Source: Miscanthus floridulus (Eukaryota > Streptophyta > Magnoliopsida > Poales > Poaceae). From it: a stretch of 64,000 nucleotides of DNA. The stretch is from NCBI RefSeq assembly GCF_019320115.1, contig NC_089585.1, forward strand, positions 140,725,426-140,789,425. Reading direction: 5' to 3'. Shown here in pieces: positions 19,678-31,385 of the stretch. The notes beneath the pieces are model-generated. The model was not told where the DNA came from, did no database searches, and saw only the letters and a program-made list of their open reading frames with translations. A program made the position numbers and the translations under genes. Each line of letters begins with the position of its first letter. Position 1 is the first letter of the stretch.

Positions 19678-21734
19678 TTACAGGCACCATGTGCGAATTA
19701 GATTCATCTCTATTGCTCCGAGGTGAAAGCATGTCTGCATTTTATTGAAGTCAAAGACAATTTTCTCGGCTGAGCTTCCAAATGTGCCGGTGGGGAAGCA
19801 TGCTTGTACGAGGTCTATGCTCGTTGGGAGAACACGCAAGTACCAATCATAGAACCTTCTCATTCCAAGTGGTAGGCGCTGGATGTCCCGGTTTGGTAGG
19901 AAGGGCTTGCCTCTTTCATATGGTTTCGGGCAATCCTTTGACCATTTGATGGCATCAACATTTGGATACTGCTTTGCTGTTTGGTGGAGTTTGCTAGTGA
20001 CGGCCTCATCAGAAGCCCATGATGGGACTTTTTTTAACTTGGTTGTCAGGCTTGAACTGGTCATGGGCATACCATTTGTGCACCGACAAGACGTCTTTCA
20101 TCGGAACATAAATTGGCCTTATGGTGATTGGATTCTTCTTTCGAAGTTTCTATTCAGGTACATCCTCATCTTCTTGTGCATCACCTTCTTCAGGAGGCAC
20201 TTGTTGTTCATGTATCGGCTGCGCTTATTGAGAAGACTGTGTTATCTCATCATGCACTTGCTCAGTATGAGCTGGAGAAGGTTGTGGCTTATCAGGCACA
20301 TGCTCGCTAGGAGGCGGGGAAGAATGTGGCATCTCAGGAATGTGGTGGTCACGAGACAGTGAAAATATCTTCCCGTCCTCAACAACTCACTCCAAATTTG
20401 GGAGAGGGGGAGGCAGCGAAGAAGCAGTCAATATAATGTCCCGTTTGTGCCAGAGGATGAACTGCCCCATTATGTCTTCGAGTAACACCAGCCCCTCCGG
20501 AGTTGTATAGTCTATCCTCCACTGCATGAACTCGGGCTTCATGGTATACACCTCGACCCTAGTGTAGTCCGGCGGTATCTTATTATTGTGGTGTAAGCCA
20601 CTGGGAGGATGTGCCACACCCGTTGCCACCTCCATCACAATGTTCTGCCGTCAGCTGAGAAACACCAAGGTTCAACTAGTTGGTTTCTATATGCGATCGA
20701 TAGGGGTTGTGGCTGCAGTGGAACCTTGGCTGCTAGGAACTTTCGGAGGGCTGCTAACTAATGCCAGTTCTCCTAGCGGCGTCATTAATGTTCATGGCTC
20801 CGTAGATAGTCCTTGCTCCTCCAGCACCTTCGTAACTAGAGCATTTACTTGGAGCTCAAGATTAGTCTCCTGGTCTTTGCCATGTTTCTTGTACATGTGC
20901 CTGTCCTCTTCGAATCCGTGCTTCCAGGTCATCCTTTTCCCTAGCCCCCTGGTGCGGCCTGTGTGCTCTTTGTTTCCTAAGCCAAGGCTAAGCTCATCCC
21001 TTCCTCTGGAAGGATTGAATGAGCCCTTCTCCTTATCTTCAGCATATTTCAGTATCCTTGATATTGCCTCTTGGGTCTCCGGCTTATCAAATTTAAGATT
21101 ACCACCGGATGATTCTGTACTCCTCGCATATATCCAATTCCTTGAGCATACCTTCAAATTCGTCACATCGATATTCCCAGCAGTTGCGGCCTCTTCGTTC
21201 ATCTTTCTAAACTGCTCTTCCTTGGCATAGTAGCCACCGGGGCCTAGATGATGGTGGTGTTTGTTCCTCTTCACAGCTTGATGTTACGGGCACTGAGCTC
21301 CAATGCCTCCGGTGAAGTCTTCTGAGCCACGAGCTCCTCCCATTGACTAGGAGTTATGTTGCCGAACTCGTTGAAGGGAGTTAACCCCTTTTGGATATAG
21401 TTCTTGTTGAGCTCCGACCTCCAATATCGGAATGACTCTCCCATGATCCTGAAAACATTTTTTTACCAGTTCGTGCTTACCCTCCGAAAATCTAAAATTG
21501 ATCTTCATCTGCCTATCCTATAGTTCATCTTTTTTTCTTCTCTGGTACCTCTTTCCAGTTAGGGATTGCTGGGTTCAATTTATCTCTTACTAGGGCCTCG
21601 ATCGCATTATGGAGTCGTCCTCTTAATTCCTTTAGCTCAAGGATATCCCCTGCTGGTCTGACATCTATTATCACATAGCATGCCTTATCTGGATATTGAT
21701 TTACTTTTCTATCCCCTCGTTTCCTCTTAGGCAT
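19678..21734 (-). pseudogene. CACTA second gene remnant: Transposase_24 and Ulp1-like parts
   Basis: Minus-strand pieces in order are: KACYVIIDVRPAGDILELKE (21.7 kb); EEQFRKMNEEAATAGNIDVTNLK, split over its natural length, then RSTESSGGNLKFDKPETQEA, GLGNKEHTGRTRGLGKRMTW and HGFEEDRHMYKKHGKD (21.3-20.8 kb); YTTPEGLVLLEDIMGQF (20.5 kb); and LPLGMRRFYDWYLRVLP with MQTCFHLGAIEMNLIRTWCL (20.0-19.7 kb). The 21-kb part is typical of the plant Transposase_24 family, and the last part resembles the region before the Ulp1 (C48) protease domain often fused to it. Stops and frameshifts separate all pieces. The catalytic His-Asp-Cys part is not seen. Such proteins are carried by CACTA elements, and their role in transposition is not settled. 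Confidence 0.6.
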
Positions 21735-22621
21735 GGTAGTCGTGGTTATGTCTTGAGGTTATGGAGCAGAGGCCTCAATGTCCATCTCTGTGGCTGTTGC
21801 CTCTGCTCTCCTTTCCTCTACTCCGTCTTGTCCAGCGAGATGTCACGGACGTCGACGTCGTCTTTTTCGAGTTTTAGGAGGGACCTGTATATACGATAGG
21901 TCAAAGTGTTAACAGAGGTAACACAGCCAAAGCTTTAGCAAAATTTACAAGCTAAGGCTTTTTTCCTACCTCTTCATTTGGGTCAAAATCCTTGTCCAAA
22001 TCTTCCTTCGTTGGCCTCCTTCTGGCTTCACATGGGAAAGGATCCTCAGAACTTACATATCCCTCTTCTGAGTCCTCATCATTATCATCATCTTCTTCTT
22101 CGCCTTCAGCAACCTCTCCTCCTCATCACACTACTCCTGAGTAAGCATCACTTCTAGATTATTTTCAACTCATTATCGAACTGCTCCTTAGTAAGCTGGT
22201 CCTCTAGTGCTTGCTCTTCATAGGTTGGCTGCTCATCATGCTCAGGGCATCGGGCTACACTGTTGGGTGTTCACGACATTATTTCGCTCTTTGTTCTAAT
22301 AGATGTAAGAAAGTGTGCTTTAGGTACATGAAAAGATATAAGAAATCAAAAAAGTCTATAAACCAAAGTAGTCCTATAAAACAACAACATATAGAAAAAA
22401 CGAGTAGTAGTAGTAGAGGCCTCAGAAACATGTCAATCATCATCTGATCTTGAACTTAGAGCATCAAGGCATCATAACAGAGAAGAGAGGACAAGGTAAT
22501 GTAGGGGCGGCTGCTAATGATGCCAAGTTCCTCATAAGTTCTTGATCATAAGCTCATATTCCATATAATGTATGGACTTGGACAATTTCATCATCGGCAA
22601 AACAAAGGAGAGAAGAGGAGA

Positions 22622-22768
22622 CGGGAGATTTGTCAAAAAAAAGCCAACAGCTGCTTAGCAAACATAGAGCAATAGCTGATGGCAAAAGATAGGACAACAA
22701 GTCCTGGGCGAGTCCTAGGAGATTTGGCAAAAAAAGCAATAGCTGCTTAGCAAACATAGAGCAAGTTA
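22622..22768. repeat. ~97-bp tandem duplication
   Basis: GGAGATTTGTC/GGC followed by an A run and AGCTGCTTAGCAAACATAGA occurs at about 22622 and 22719. It lies in intron-like or non-coding CACTA interior. Confidence 0.75.
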
Positions 22769-25700
22769 ATACATAGGGATACATAGTAATGCATAGTACT
22801 AGAGATTTAATATATAGGAAAAACAGCAACCAGTAGTACTAGTAGTAGGACAGCAGTAGTATTAATAGTAGGACAACAACAGTAAATAAAATAACTCAAA
22901 TAGAAATGAACATATTTCTACTCTAATGCAATATATTTGAAGAAGAAAGTTCAGCAACAGCACTGGTTAATGTTTTATGCTGACATAGGTTTATAGTCAT
23001 TTAATCTATAAAGTAATTACAAGATGTAACTAAAACTAAAACAACCTAATATAGGAAGGCAGTTAAGTATAGAGGAAGGGATGTCCTATGACACATGTGA
23101 CATTTTTAGCAGTGGTCCATTTAACTGTTTTTTACAGTTCACATGTGACATTTTGAGTTCACATGTGATATTTTGACTGTTAAAAAATATTTTTAGTAGT
23201 GGTCCATTTAACTGTTTTTACAGTTCACACTAATAGTTCAACTGTTCAAATCAGCTGATGAGGTTTTTATAGAGAAAAGGATTAAATCAGATTCTACAAA
23301 CATTAATGACATAGGTGGTGCAATGCCCACCAGCAAAAGGGGCAGGACCATAAAAACAAGTGATAAGAGATAATCAACATTCATTGTGAAATAATGTTAT
23401 GTGAATGAAAACTTTAGGTTTCTAAAGAAGGCGAAGCAGACATAACAAGAATCATAAAGGCTAAGTAGCATGTCATATCTGAAGATAAGAGAACCATCAA
23501 TCTTGGAAAAAGGCAATAGGAACCATCTATATGTTATATATGATTGGTCAGCAACCCAGGTACTAAACTTAGACTATATTAGTCTTTAAAAAATTCTACC
23601 CCATGGATTAAAATTCTACTCCATCTATTTACATGCTTATATGAATGTGAAGATAAAATAGTGTAGACTTGCTAGTTCAAGATGACGTGTAAGGAGCTTT
23701 CCCTAGCAGTACACAGTTATGGCACTTGATGAACAGAATTCACAATTTAGAACGAGCTTCTGGAAGGGGGCATAATATATCTAGAGTAGTAGAGTAGTTG
23801 TAGGAGTAAGTGTAGCAGTAGGGGTAGAGTAGTAGAGTAGAGTAGAGTAGTAGAGAGCATCAACTAGCACTAGCAGCTAGCACTAGCAGTATAAGAAAAA
23901 ATTGACAGCACCAGCAGCTAGCACCAACAGCTAGTAGTACTAGTAGAGTAGGAGGAGGAGGAGACAATAGGAGTAGTGTAGAGTAGTAGAAGTAGAGTAG
24001 CAGTACAGTAGACAGTAGGAGTAGTGTAGAGTAGGATTAGCAGTAGAGTACTAGTAAAGGTCATTTAAAAACAATAGTAGTAAAGGAGTAGTAAGACAGT
24101 AGTAGCAAATGTTAGATTTGACCAACACAACAGCCAATAGTTAGAAGGAATAATATGACAGTAGATAGTAGTAGTAAGACAGTAGTAGAGACAGTAGGAG
24201 TAGTGTAGAGTAGCATGCAGTAGGCAGCAACCATGACCCATGATATATATGTGGAAGGAATAATATGATGGATAGGTGTACCAGCAACAAAAGAGCTAGT
24301 TAGCAGGGAATGAAGAGCATATATGAACATGATGATGCAGAGCAGTAGCATCAATCTCATATCATTGCAAACATGAGCAGTGGTAGTTCATGATGAAGAA
24401 AGGAACCTGTGCTAGATGGATGGATCAAAGATAGATAGATAGATGCAGATCGATGAAAGAAAATATAAGATGTTGATAAGATGAAGGTTAGTTCAACCAA
24501 TTTGTCTCAGATTTAATTGCCTTTTCATTTGACCTTAAACTTGGAGCTTAAGAAACATAGACAGCAACAAACCTCAAATAGATAGTAGAAAACCAAGATC
24601 ATGACAGGCATGAAACCATGAGAGACATCTAGCCTAGTCATCATATTATCACAACCACCTAGCTGTTGCTTGGGCATGGATGTCTCACATGGTTTGATGA
24701 TAGCCATGAGAAGCATAAGCAGAAGATAGAAGAAACAATACTCCAGTACCTCATAAGTCTAAGGTCATCAATGTGCATAATCCATTACTCAACTGGCACT
24801 GTTATCTTCATAGGCATGAAAAGGATCTCACAATTGTATCAGCCTCAGTCAAAAAAATGGTGAACATCATAGGCACAAAAAAATGCAGGCCTCAGCTAAC
24901 TGCAAACTAACTTATGATCATCTTGTAAGCTAACTACAATCATCCCAGGTGGCAAATAAGAACACAAATTACTGAGGCAAGTTCATGGCTCCCATGGAAG
25001 CGTGGGACACGTCCATGCCAGCCATCAGGTAGGCATGCCTACAACAGTTGCTTGGGAATGGACATATCCCATGGTTTGATGAAAGACATGAGATAACACA
25101 AGAAGACAAAAAAGCACCAACAGGAAGAATACCTACAACCACCTCAGATTGCTATAGTTTGCATCATCGACCGACGAAACCAGAGAAGCAACAGCGGAGG
25201 ACGAACCAGATGGGTGCGTGGAAGCATGCGAGCATACCAATGCCGGCCAGGTTTCACCTATAGCAGCCTTCCGTATAGGTAAATGAACTAGCTTTGGACC
25301 ATGCTTGGATTTGTGAAAGCCTGGCCCTTGCTTCATCGATTAGATGCATCTATAATTTGATTGATTTGGTGGATGTGTAGTTTCATTTGGTGCATTGTAC
25401 TTTGTTTTTGCAGGTGCGGTCTGTAAGCTTGAGCTGACTTTGAATCAATTGACAAAATAGTTGTAGATATGGGGATAGTTCTTTGACAACTTCTAATCCA
25501 GAAGCAAACCTTGCACAAGTTATGAGGTAATATCATTTCATTGTGATTTGATTTAATTTGCACTGACATGCCTTCATTTTTTAATTTTGAACTTTTCAGG
25601 CGCATTGTTTTCCATGTGTAATAGTTAACCGATGAATTTGTGCTGGAAATACATGCAAAAGACAATGAAGTTGAAAGAAGATCAGTAGGATTGCTATATT

Positions 25701-26830
25701 TGGTCTTGACATATGTTAGAATACTTCATACATAGTCTGTGTAAGTTAGTTTTTCTCTGAGTTAGTATAACATTGTAGGTCGATCTATCCAATCCTAGAC
25801 ATCTTTGTTACTGCAGTTAGTGTTTCAGTCATTTGCATTGTTTTATCCTTGTTGAGATCATTTGGTAATCTCTATCACATAGTTGTGCTCAACATTTTGG
25901 TTCATTTGAACAAGTGTCGAGTCATTTGTATCCCCTTGCATACTGTTATATATGTACGATGAGGAAATATGTTTGACATCAAACCTGTGATAAAGATCAG
26001 AACCAATGGTTCTTTCTCACATGATATTTTAATTCTAAATCAAAAAAAGAGTGCCTACATAAAGTTTGAAGTCCACCTCTTGATTGCCTGTCATGCAGTG
26101 CAGGGACTGTGTTGCAATGTTACATGAAGTATTATGGAAAATAAATTGAATTTTTATTTCTTCACATGGTGGAGAACCTAATGTGTGGACACCATTGAAC
26201 TATGCCATACTATGTGTTTGAGTAGAGTCAGATATTGTATTTTAAGACTGAAGCACCATAATAATATAGTGTTGGTGATGCTGAAACAATGGTAGAAGTG
26301 CAGTAGGTACCATTGGCATTGCCAGAAGCATCAATTTTTTCAATCACCTTACGCAAGGTCGTTCTGTTGTTTTTTCCTTGGTGGGTGTGTGGAGAGATTT
26401 TTTGACACTATTTGTGTTTTCTTTAGATGTCAATCTTAGTCAGCTTTGGTATACAAAAAATAGCTTCATTATAGATCTTTTCCTTTGCGTTTAGTATTAG
26501 TCCGTTCCCCATCATCTTTAGTAGTCCACCACAATCTAGAAGTCCTCATGAAAATACTGTTTTAAAATGTCACGGGTTTAATAACCAATTATCTGTTTGT
26601 TGAATAAAAAGAGTTTTTGTCCAGCCGAGACCTCTAATATTCACGCTTGACCATAATAAGCCCAAGTCATAAATATTTTGCTACCAATTCGACACCCTAC
26701 TCATCATTATCATCCTCAACGAAACTAGCAGATGCAGGAACCAAAATCCTACAAATAAAAGGACTCATACCACCACGCATCTAAGGAAACAAAAAATCTA
26801 ACACAAGAGCAATCGACCGAACCCTAGGGC
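22769..26830. other. Non-coding interior of the large CACTA element
   Basis: This 4-kb stretch is AT-rich with no supported exon. A diverged repeat of about 60 bp (GTTGCTTGGGMATGGA ... CATGGTTTGATG) lies at about 24665 and 25049. It is best explained as intron or spacer of the minus-strand transcription unit whose promoter is near 27.3 kb. Confidence 0.4.
23775..24215. repeat. Degenerate (AGTAGAGTAGT)n microsatellite region
   Basis: Imperfect repetition of GTAGTAGAGTAGAGTAG, CACTAGCAGCTAG and AGTAGGAGTAGTG occurs over about 440 bp. The composition is strongly purine/thymine-biased and non-coding. Confidence 0.8.
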
Positions 26831-26924
26831 AGGATCAATAGGATATTATCCGCAATAGCAAGGGAAGAGAAGGGGCACGCATACCTGGTGGGTGCTCGTC
26901 GCCGGTGAAGGACACGACAAGGAA

Positions 26925-27317
26925 CTAGGCACCTGGCGTAGGGAGAGGGCGGGGACGCGGGGGCCCGCACCTCGTCTCCTCGGGCACTGACGATGAAGGG
27001 GGAGAGGATGCCAGGGACCGCACCTCGTTTGTTCGGTGCTGACGTCGATGACGAGATAGGGGACGCGGGGGACGGCGTCGCCCACGGCTAGGGTTCCATA
27101 GAGGAACGACGTCGCCACGGCTAGGGTTCCACAGCGGGTCCCAGCGGCGAACGGAGCGGAGGTGAGAGGAAGCGCGCAGCCGGGCACGCACGGGCCGGTG
27201 GAGGTGAGAGGAAGCAAGCACGGGCATAGTGGCGGCGGCGGGTTCGGCAGCCTGACGACGTCTGAAAGGAAGAATCGCGCCCTAACTTAGAATATTTTTG
27301 GGGCTCTGGCTTATATA
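26925..27317 (-). other. Putative promoter and first exon of the CACTA second gene
   Basis: The minus strand has a TATA box (TATATAA at 27317-27311) followed about 85 bp later by an ATG at 27227 opening a 100-codon, Arg/Pro/Ser-rich frame. This is GC-rich, unlike the AT-rich surroundings. Palindromic subterminal-type repeats lie directly upstream (27325-27410). The frame may be a 5' exon or leader of the Transposase_24-type gene, but no domain is recognisable. Confidence 0.35.
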
Positions 27318-27324
27318 CTAGAGG

Positions 27325-27410
27325 GCATTTATAGGGGCGACTCCTAAGTTAGCCGCCCTACAAATCGATTTTAGGGACGGTTCCTGAGTTAGCCGTCCCT
27401 ACAAATATTT
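27325..27410. repeat. Internal pair of CACTA subterminal-type hairpins
   Basis: CATTTATAGGGGCGACTCCT is followed by AGTTAGCCGCCCTACAAAT, and TTTAGGGACGGTTCCTGAG by TTAGCCGTCCCTACAAAT. Each can fold back on itself. They match the hairpins at 35.7 kb and 18.1 kb. Confidence 0.75.
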
Positions 27411-27619
27411 TTTAATTTATTTTAGTCACTAATTCTGTAATTTATTCATATATAAAGAACATGTAAATTTATATATTAGTTTGTTTATTATTCTATATAT
27501 ATAAATATATGTATATATAAACAATTTTATTATATATATATAGATATAATTTTATATTTTCTTCTTTACAAAAATAATATTTTAAAATTTTAAAATTTAA
27601 ATTTCAAAACAACTAATCG

Positions 27620-30600
27620 AGTTTTTGGACACTAAATGACCTCAAATAAAAAAAATTTAAACATCAAAGTTGTAGAACTCATCAAGATGCACAACTTATA
27701 TTTTGGTCATTTTCAATAAATATCAACTTCAAATAAGATTTTGAAACCTTAAATGATTTTAAATAAGAAATTCATTAATATAAAAGTTGTTGAACACATC
27801 ACTATCTATAACTTTTATTTTGGTCATCTTTTCATTTAACCAAATTTGAATAGTTAAAATTTTGAATTTTAATAAATGGTAACTTCAAACAAGATTTTAA
27901 AACCTTAAATGATTTTAAATAAAAAAGTCATGAACATAAAAGTTGTTGAACTCATCACTATCTACAACTTATATTTTGGTCATTTCTTCTTGTGATAAAG
28001 TATTAGTAAACATTATTAACAAATTCACATATCACTCATAGTTTAATAAACTATACGGGAGATATGTTGATTTGTGAACAATGTTTACTATCACTTTGTC
28101 AGATAAAAAAATAACCAAAATAAAAGTTGTAGATCTTGATGAGTTATACAACTTTGGTATTCATCACTTTTTCAGCTGAAATCATTTGATATTTCAAAAT
28201 CTTGTTAGAACTTGTCATTTTTTTTTAAATTTGAAAATTTGAATTGTTCAAATTTTGTCAAACAAAAAGAATGACCAAATCAACATAGTAACTTGATAGG
28301 GCATGATTTTAGAAAATTTTAGGAAAAAAATCATCACATTTGGAGTTAGTATGAGAGAGATAGACTAGTTATAAATTTTACCTAGAAATTAAAAAAAATC
28401 ACAACTGTTCATGATGATTAATGATGAACAAGTGTGATTTATATTTTTAATCTGTGACTGAAACTTATAACTACTTTTTCTTCCTCATAATAACTCCAAA
28501 TGTGATGATTTTTTTTCTAAAATTTTCTAAAATCATACTTTATCATTTTAGTCTAGTCATCTATCTTTGTCACTAATTTTGAACAATTTAAATTTTTAAT
28601 TTTAAAAAATGACAACTTCAATCCTGATTTTCAATGATTAAATAATTTCAGCTGTAAAGGTGATGAATAACAAAGTTGTAGAACTCATCAAGATGTACAA
28701 CTTATATTTTGGTCATCTTTTCATTTAACAAAATTTGAACAGTTTAAATTTTGAATTATATTAAATAACAACTTCAAACAAGATTTTGAAACCTTAAATG
28801 ATTTCAAATAAGAAAGTCATGAATATAAAAGTTGTTGAACACATTAGTATCTACAACTTTTATTTTAATCATCTTTTTATTTAACTAAATTTGAACAGTT
28901 CAAATTTTGCTTTTTAATAAATTACAACTTCAAACAAGATTTTAAAATCTTAAATCATTTCAACTAGAAATGTCATGAACATAAAAGTTGTTGAACTCAT
29001 CACTATCTACAACTTTTATTTTGGTCACTTCTTTATGTGATAAAGTATTAGTAAATATTATTTAAAAATCCACATATCAGTTATAGTTTCATAAATTATA
29101 CGAGAGACATGTTGATTTGTGAATAATGTTTACTGTCACTTTGTTAGATAAAGAAATAACAATAATAATAGTTGTAGATCTTGATGAGTTATACAACTTT
29201 AGTATTCATTATTTTTTGAGCTGAAATTATTTGGTGTTTCAAAATCTTTTTAGAACTTGTCATTTTTTTTAATTTAAAAATTTTAATTGTTCAAACTTTG
29301 TCAAACAAAAAAAATGATCGAATCAATACAGTAACTTGATAGGGCATGATTTTAGAAAATTTTAGGAAAAAAATCATCACATTTGGAGTTAGTACGAGGG
29401 AGAAAGACTAGTTACAAATTTTATCCAGAGATTAAAAAGAAAAATTACAACGGTTCATGATGATCAATGATGAACAAGTTTGATTTCTCTTTTTAATCTG
29501 TGACTGAAACTTATAACTACTTTTTCTCCCTCATACTAACTCCAAATGTGATGGTTTTTTTCCTAAAATTTTATAAAATCATGCTATATTATTTTAGTCT
29601 AATCATCTATCTTTATCACTAATTTTGAACAATTTAAATTTTTAATTTAAAAAAATAACAATTTCAAACCTGATTTTCAATGATTAAATGATTTTGGCTG
29701 TAAAGATGATGAATAACAAAGTTGTAGAACTCATCAAGATGTACAACTTATATTTTGGTCATCTTTTCATTTAACAAAATTTAAATAGTTTAAATTTTGA
29801 ATTTCAATAAATTGTAACTTCAAACAAGATTTTAAAACATTAAATGATTTCAAATAAGAAAGTCATGAACATAAAAGTTGTTGAACACATTAGTGTCTAC
29901 AATTTTTTTTTGGTCATCTTTTCATTTGACTAAATTTAAATAGTTCAAATTTTATATTTTAATAAATAGCAACTTCAAACAAGATTTTAAAACCTTAAAT
30001 CATTTCAATTAGAAATATCATGAACATAAAAGTTGTTGAACTCATCACTATCTACAATTTTTATTTTGGTCACTTCTTCATGTGACAAAGTATTAGTAAA
30101 CATTATTCATAAATCCACATATCCCTCATAGTTTTATAAATTATACAAGAGACATGTTGATTTGTGAACAATTTTTACTATCATTTTGTCAAATGAAGAA
30201 ATGATCAAACTAAAATTTTTAGATCTTGATAAGTTAAACAACTTTGGTATTCATCACTTTTTCAGCTGAAATCATTTGATGTTTCAAAATCTTGTTAGAA
30301 CTTGTCATTTTTTTAAATTTGAAAATTTGAATTGTTCAAACTTTATCAAACGAAAAGAGTGACCAAATCAATACAGTAACTTGATAGAGCATGATTTTAA
30401 AAAATTTTAGAAAAAAAATCATCACATTTAGAGTTAGTATGAGAGAGAAAGACTAGTTATAAATTTTACCAAGAGATTAAAAGGAAAAATCACAATTGTT
30501 CATGATGATCAATGATGAACAAGTGTGATTTCTTTTTTTAATCTGTGGCTGAAACTTGTAACTAGTTTTTCTTCCTCATACTAACTCTAAATGTGATGGT

Positions 30601-31130
30601 TTTTTTTCTAAAATTTTCTAAAATCATGCTCTATCATTTTAGTCTAGTTATCTATCTTTGTCACTAATTTTGAACGATTCAAATTTTGAATTTTAGAAAA
30701 TAACAACTTTAAACCTAATTTTCAATCAATAATTGATTTTAGCTATAAAGGTGATGAATATAAAAGTTGTTGAACACATCACTATCTACAACTTTTATTT
30801 TGGTCATCTTTTTATTTGACAAAATTTGAATAGTTCAAATTTTGAATTTTAGAAAATATTAGCTTCAAACCTGATTTTCAATCACTAAATGATTTTAGAT
30901 GTAAAGGTGATGAATATAAAAGTTGTTGAACATATCACTATGTACCACTTTTATTTTGGTCATCATTTTATTTGATAAAATTTGAACAGTTTAAATTTTG
31001 AATTTCAGAAAATGACAGCTTCAAACCTGATTTTCAACCACTAAATGATTTCAGCTGTAAAGGTGATGAATACACAAGTTGTATAACTCATCAAGATCTC
31101 CTATTTTTATTTTGTTCATTTCTTCATTTC
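27620..31130. repeat. AT-rich array with ~1.04-kb higher-order period and ~120-bp subrepeats
   Basis: A landmark (TCATCACATTTGGAGTTAGT) recurs at 28331, 29374 and, slightly mutated, 30419: spacings of 1043 and 1045 bp. A second landmark (AAAGTATTAGTAAACATTAT) recurs at about 27996, 29042 and 30087. Within each period, units of about 120 bp share AAAAGTTGTTGAACTCATCA, CTACAACTTTTATTTTGGTC and AACTTCAAACAAGATTTT. Each period also contains an inverted pair (TCACATTTGGAGTTAGTATGA versus the inverse CATACTAACTCCAAATGTGA). There are about 3.3 periods, with no coding capacity. Confidence 0.85.
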
Positions 31131-31204
31131 ATAAAGTGTTAAGTGATTTCATTAAGTTTTAATAGTAATAGAGTGGATGTTGAAATAGATTCATCCGGAT
31201 GTTG

Positions 31205-31365
31205 CAAATGGTAGTCTCACACACATGCATAAATATAGTCTCACACACATGCATAAATATAGTCTCACACATATACATAAAATATATAGTCTTACATACA
31301 TACATAAATATATAGTCTCACACGCATGCATAAATGAAGTCTTGCAAACACACACTTACATAAAC
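31205..31365. repeat. Minisatellite of AGTCTCACACACATGCATAA units
   Basis: About six units of 24-30 bp lie between the AT-rich array and the 3' end of the transposase pseudogene. The last units are diverged (AGTCTTGCAAACACACAC). Confidence 0.85.
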
Positions 31366-31385
31366 ACTCCATGTTCAACAACTAG

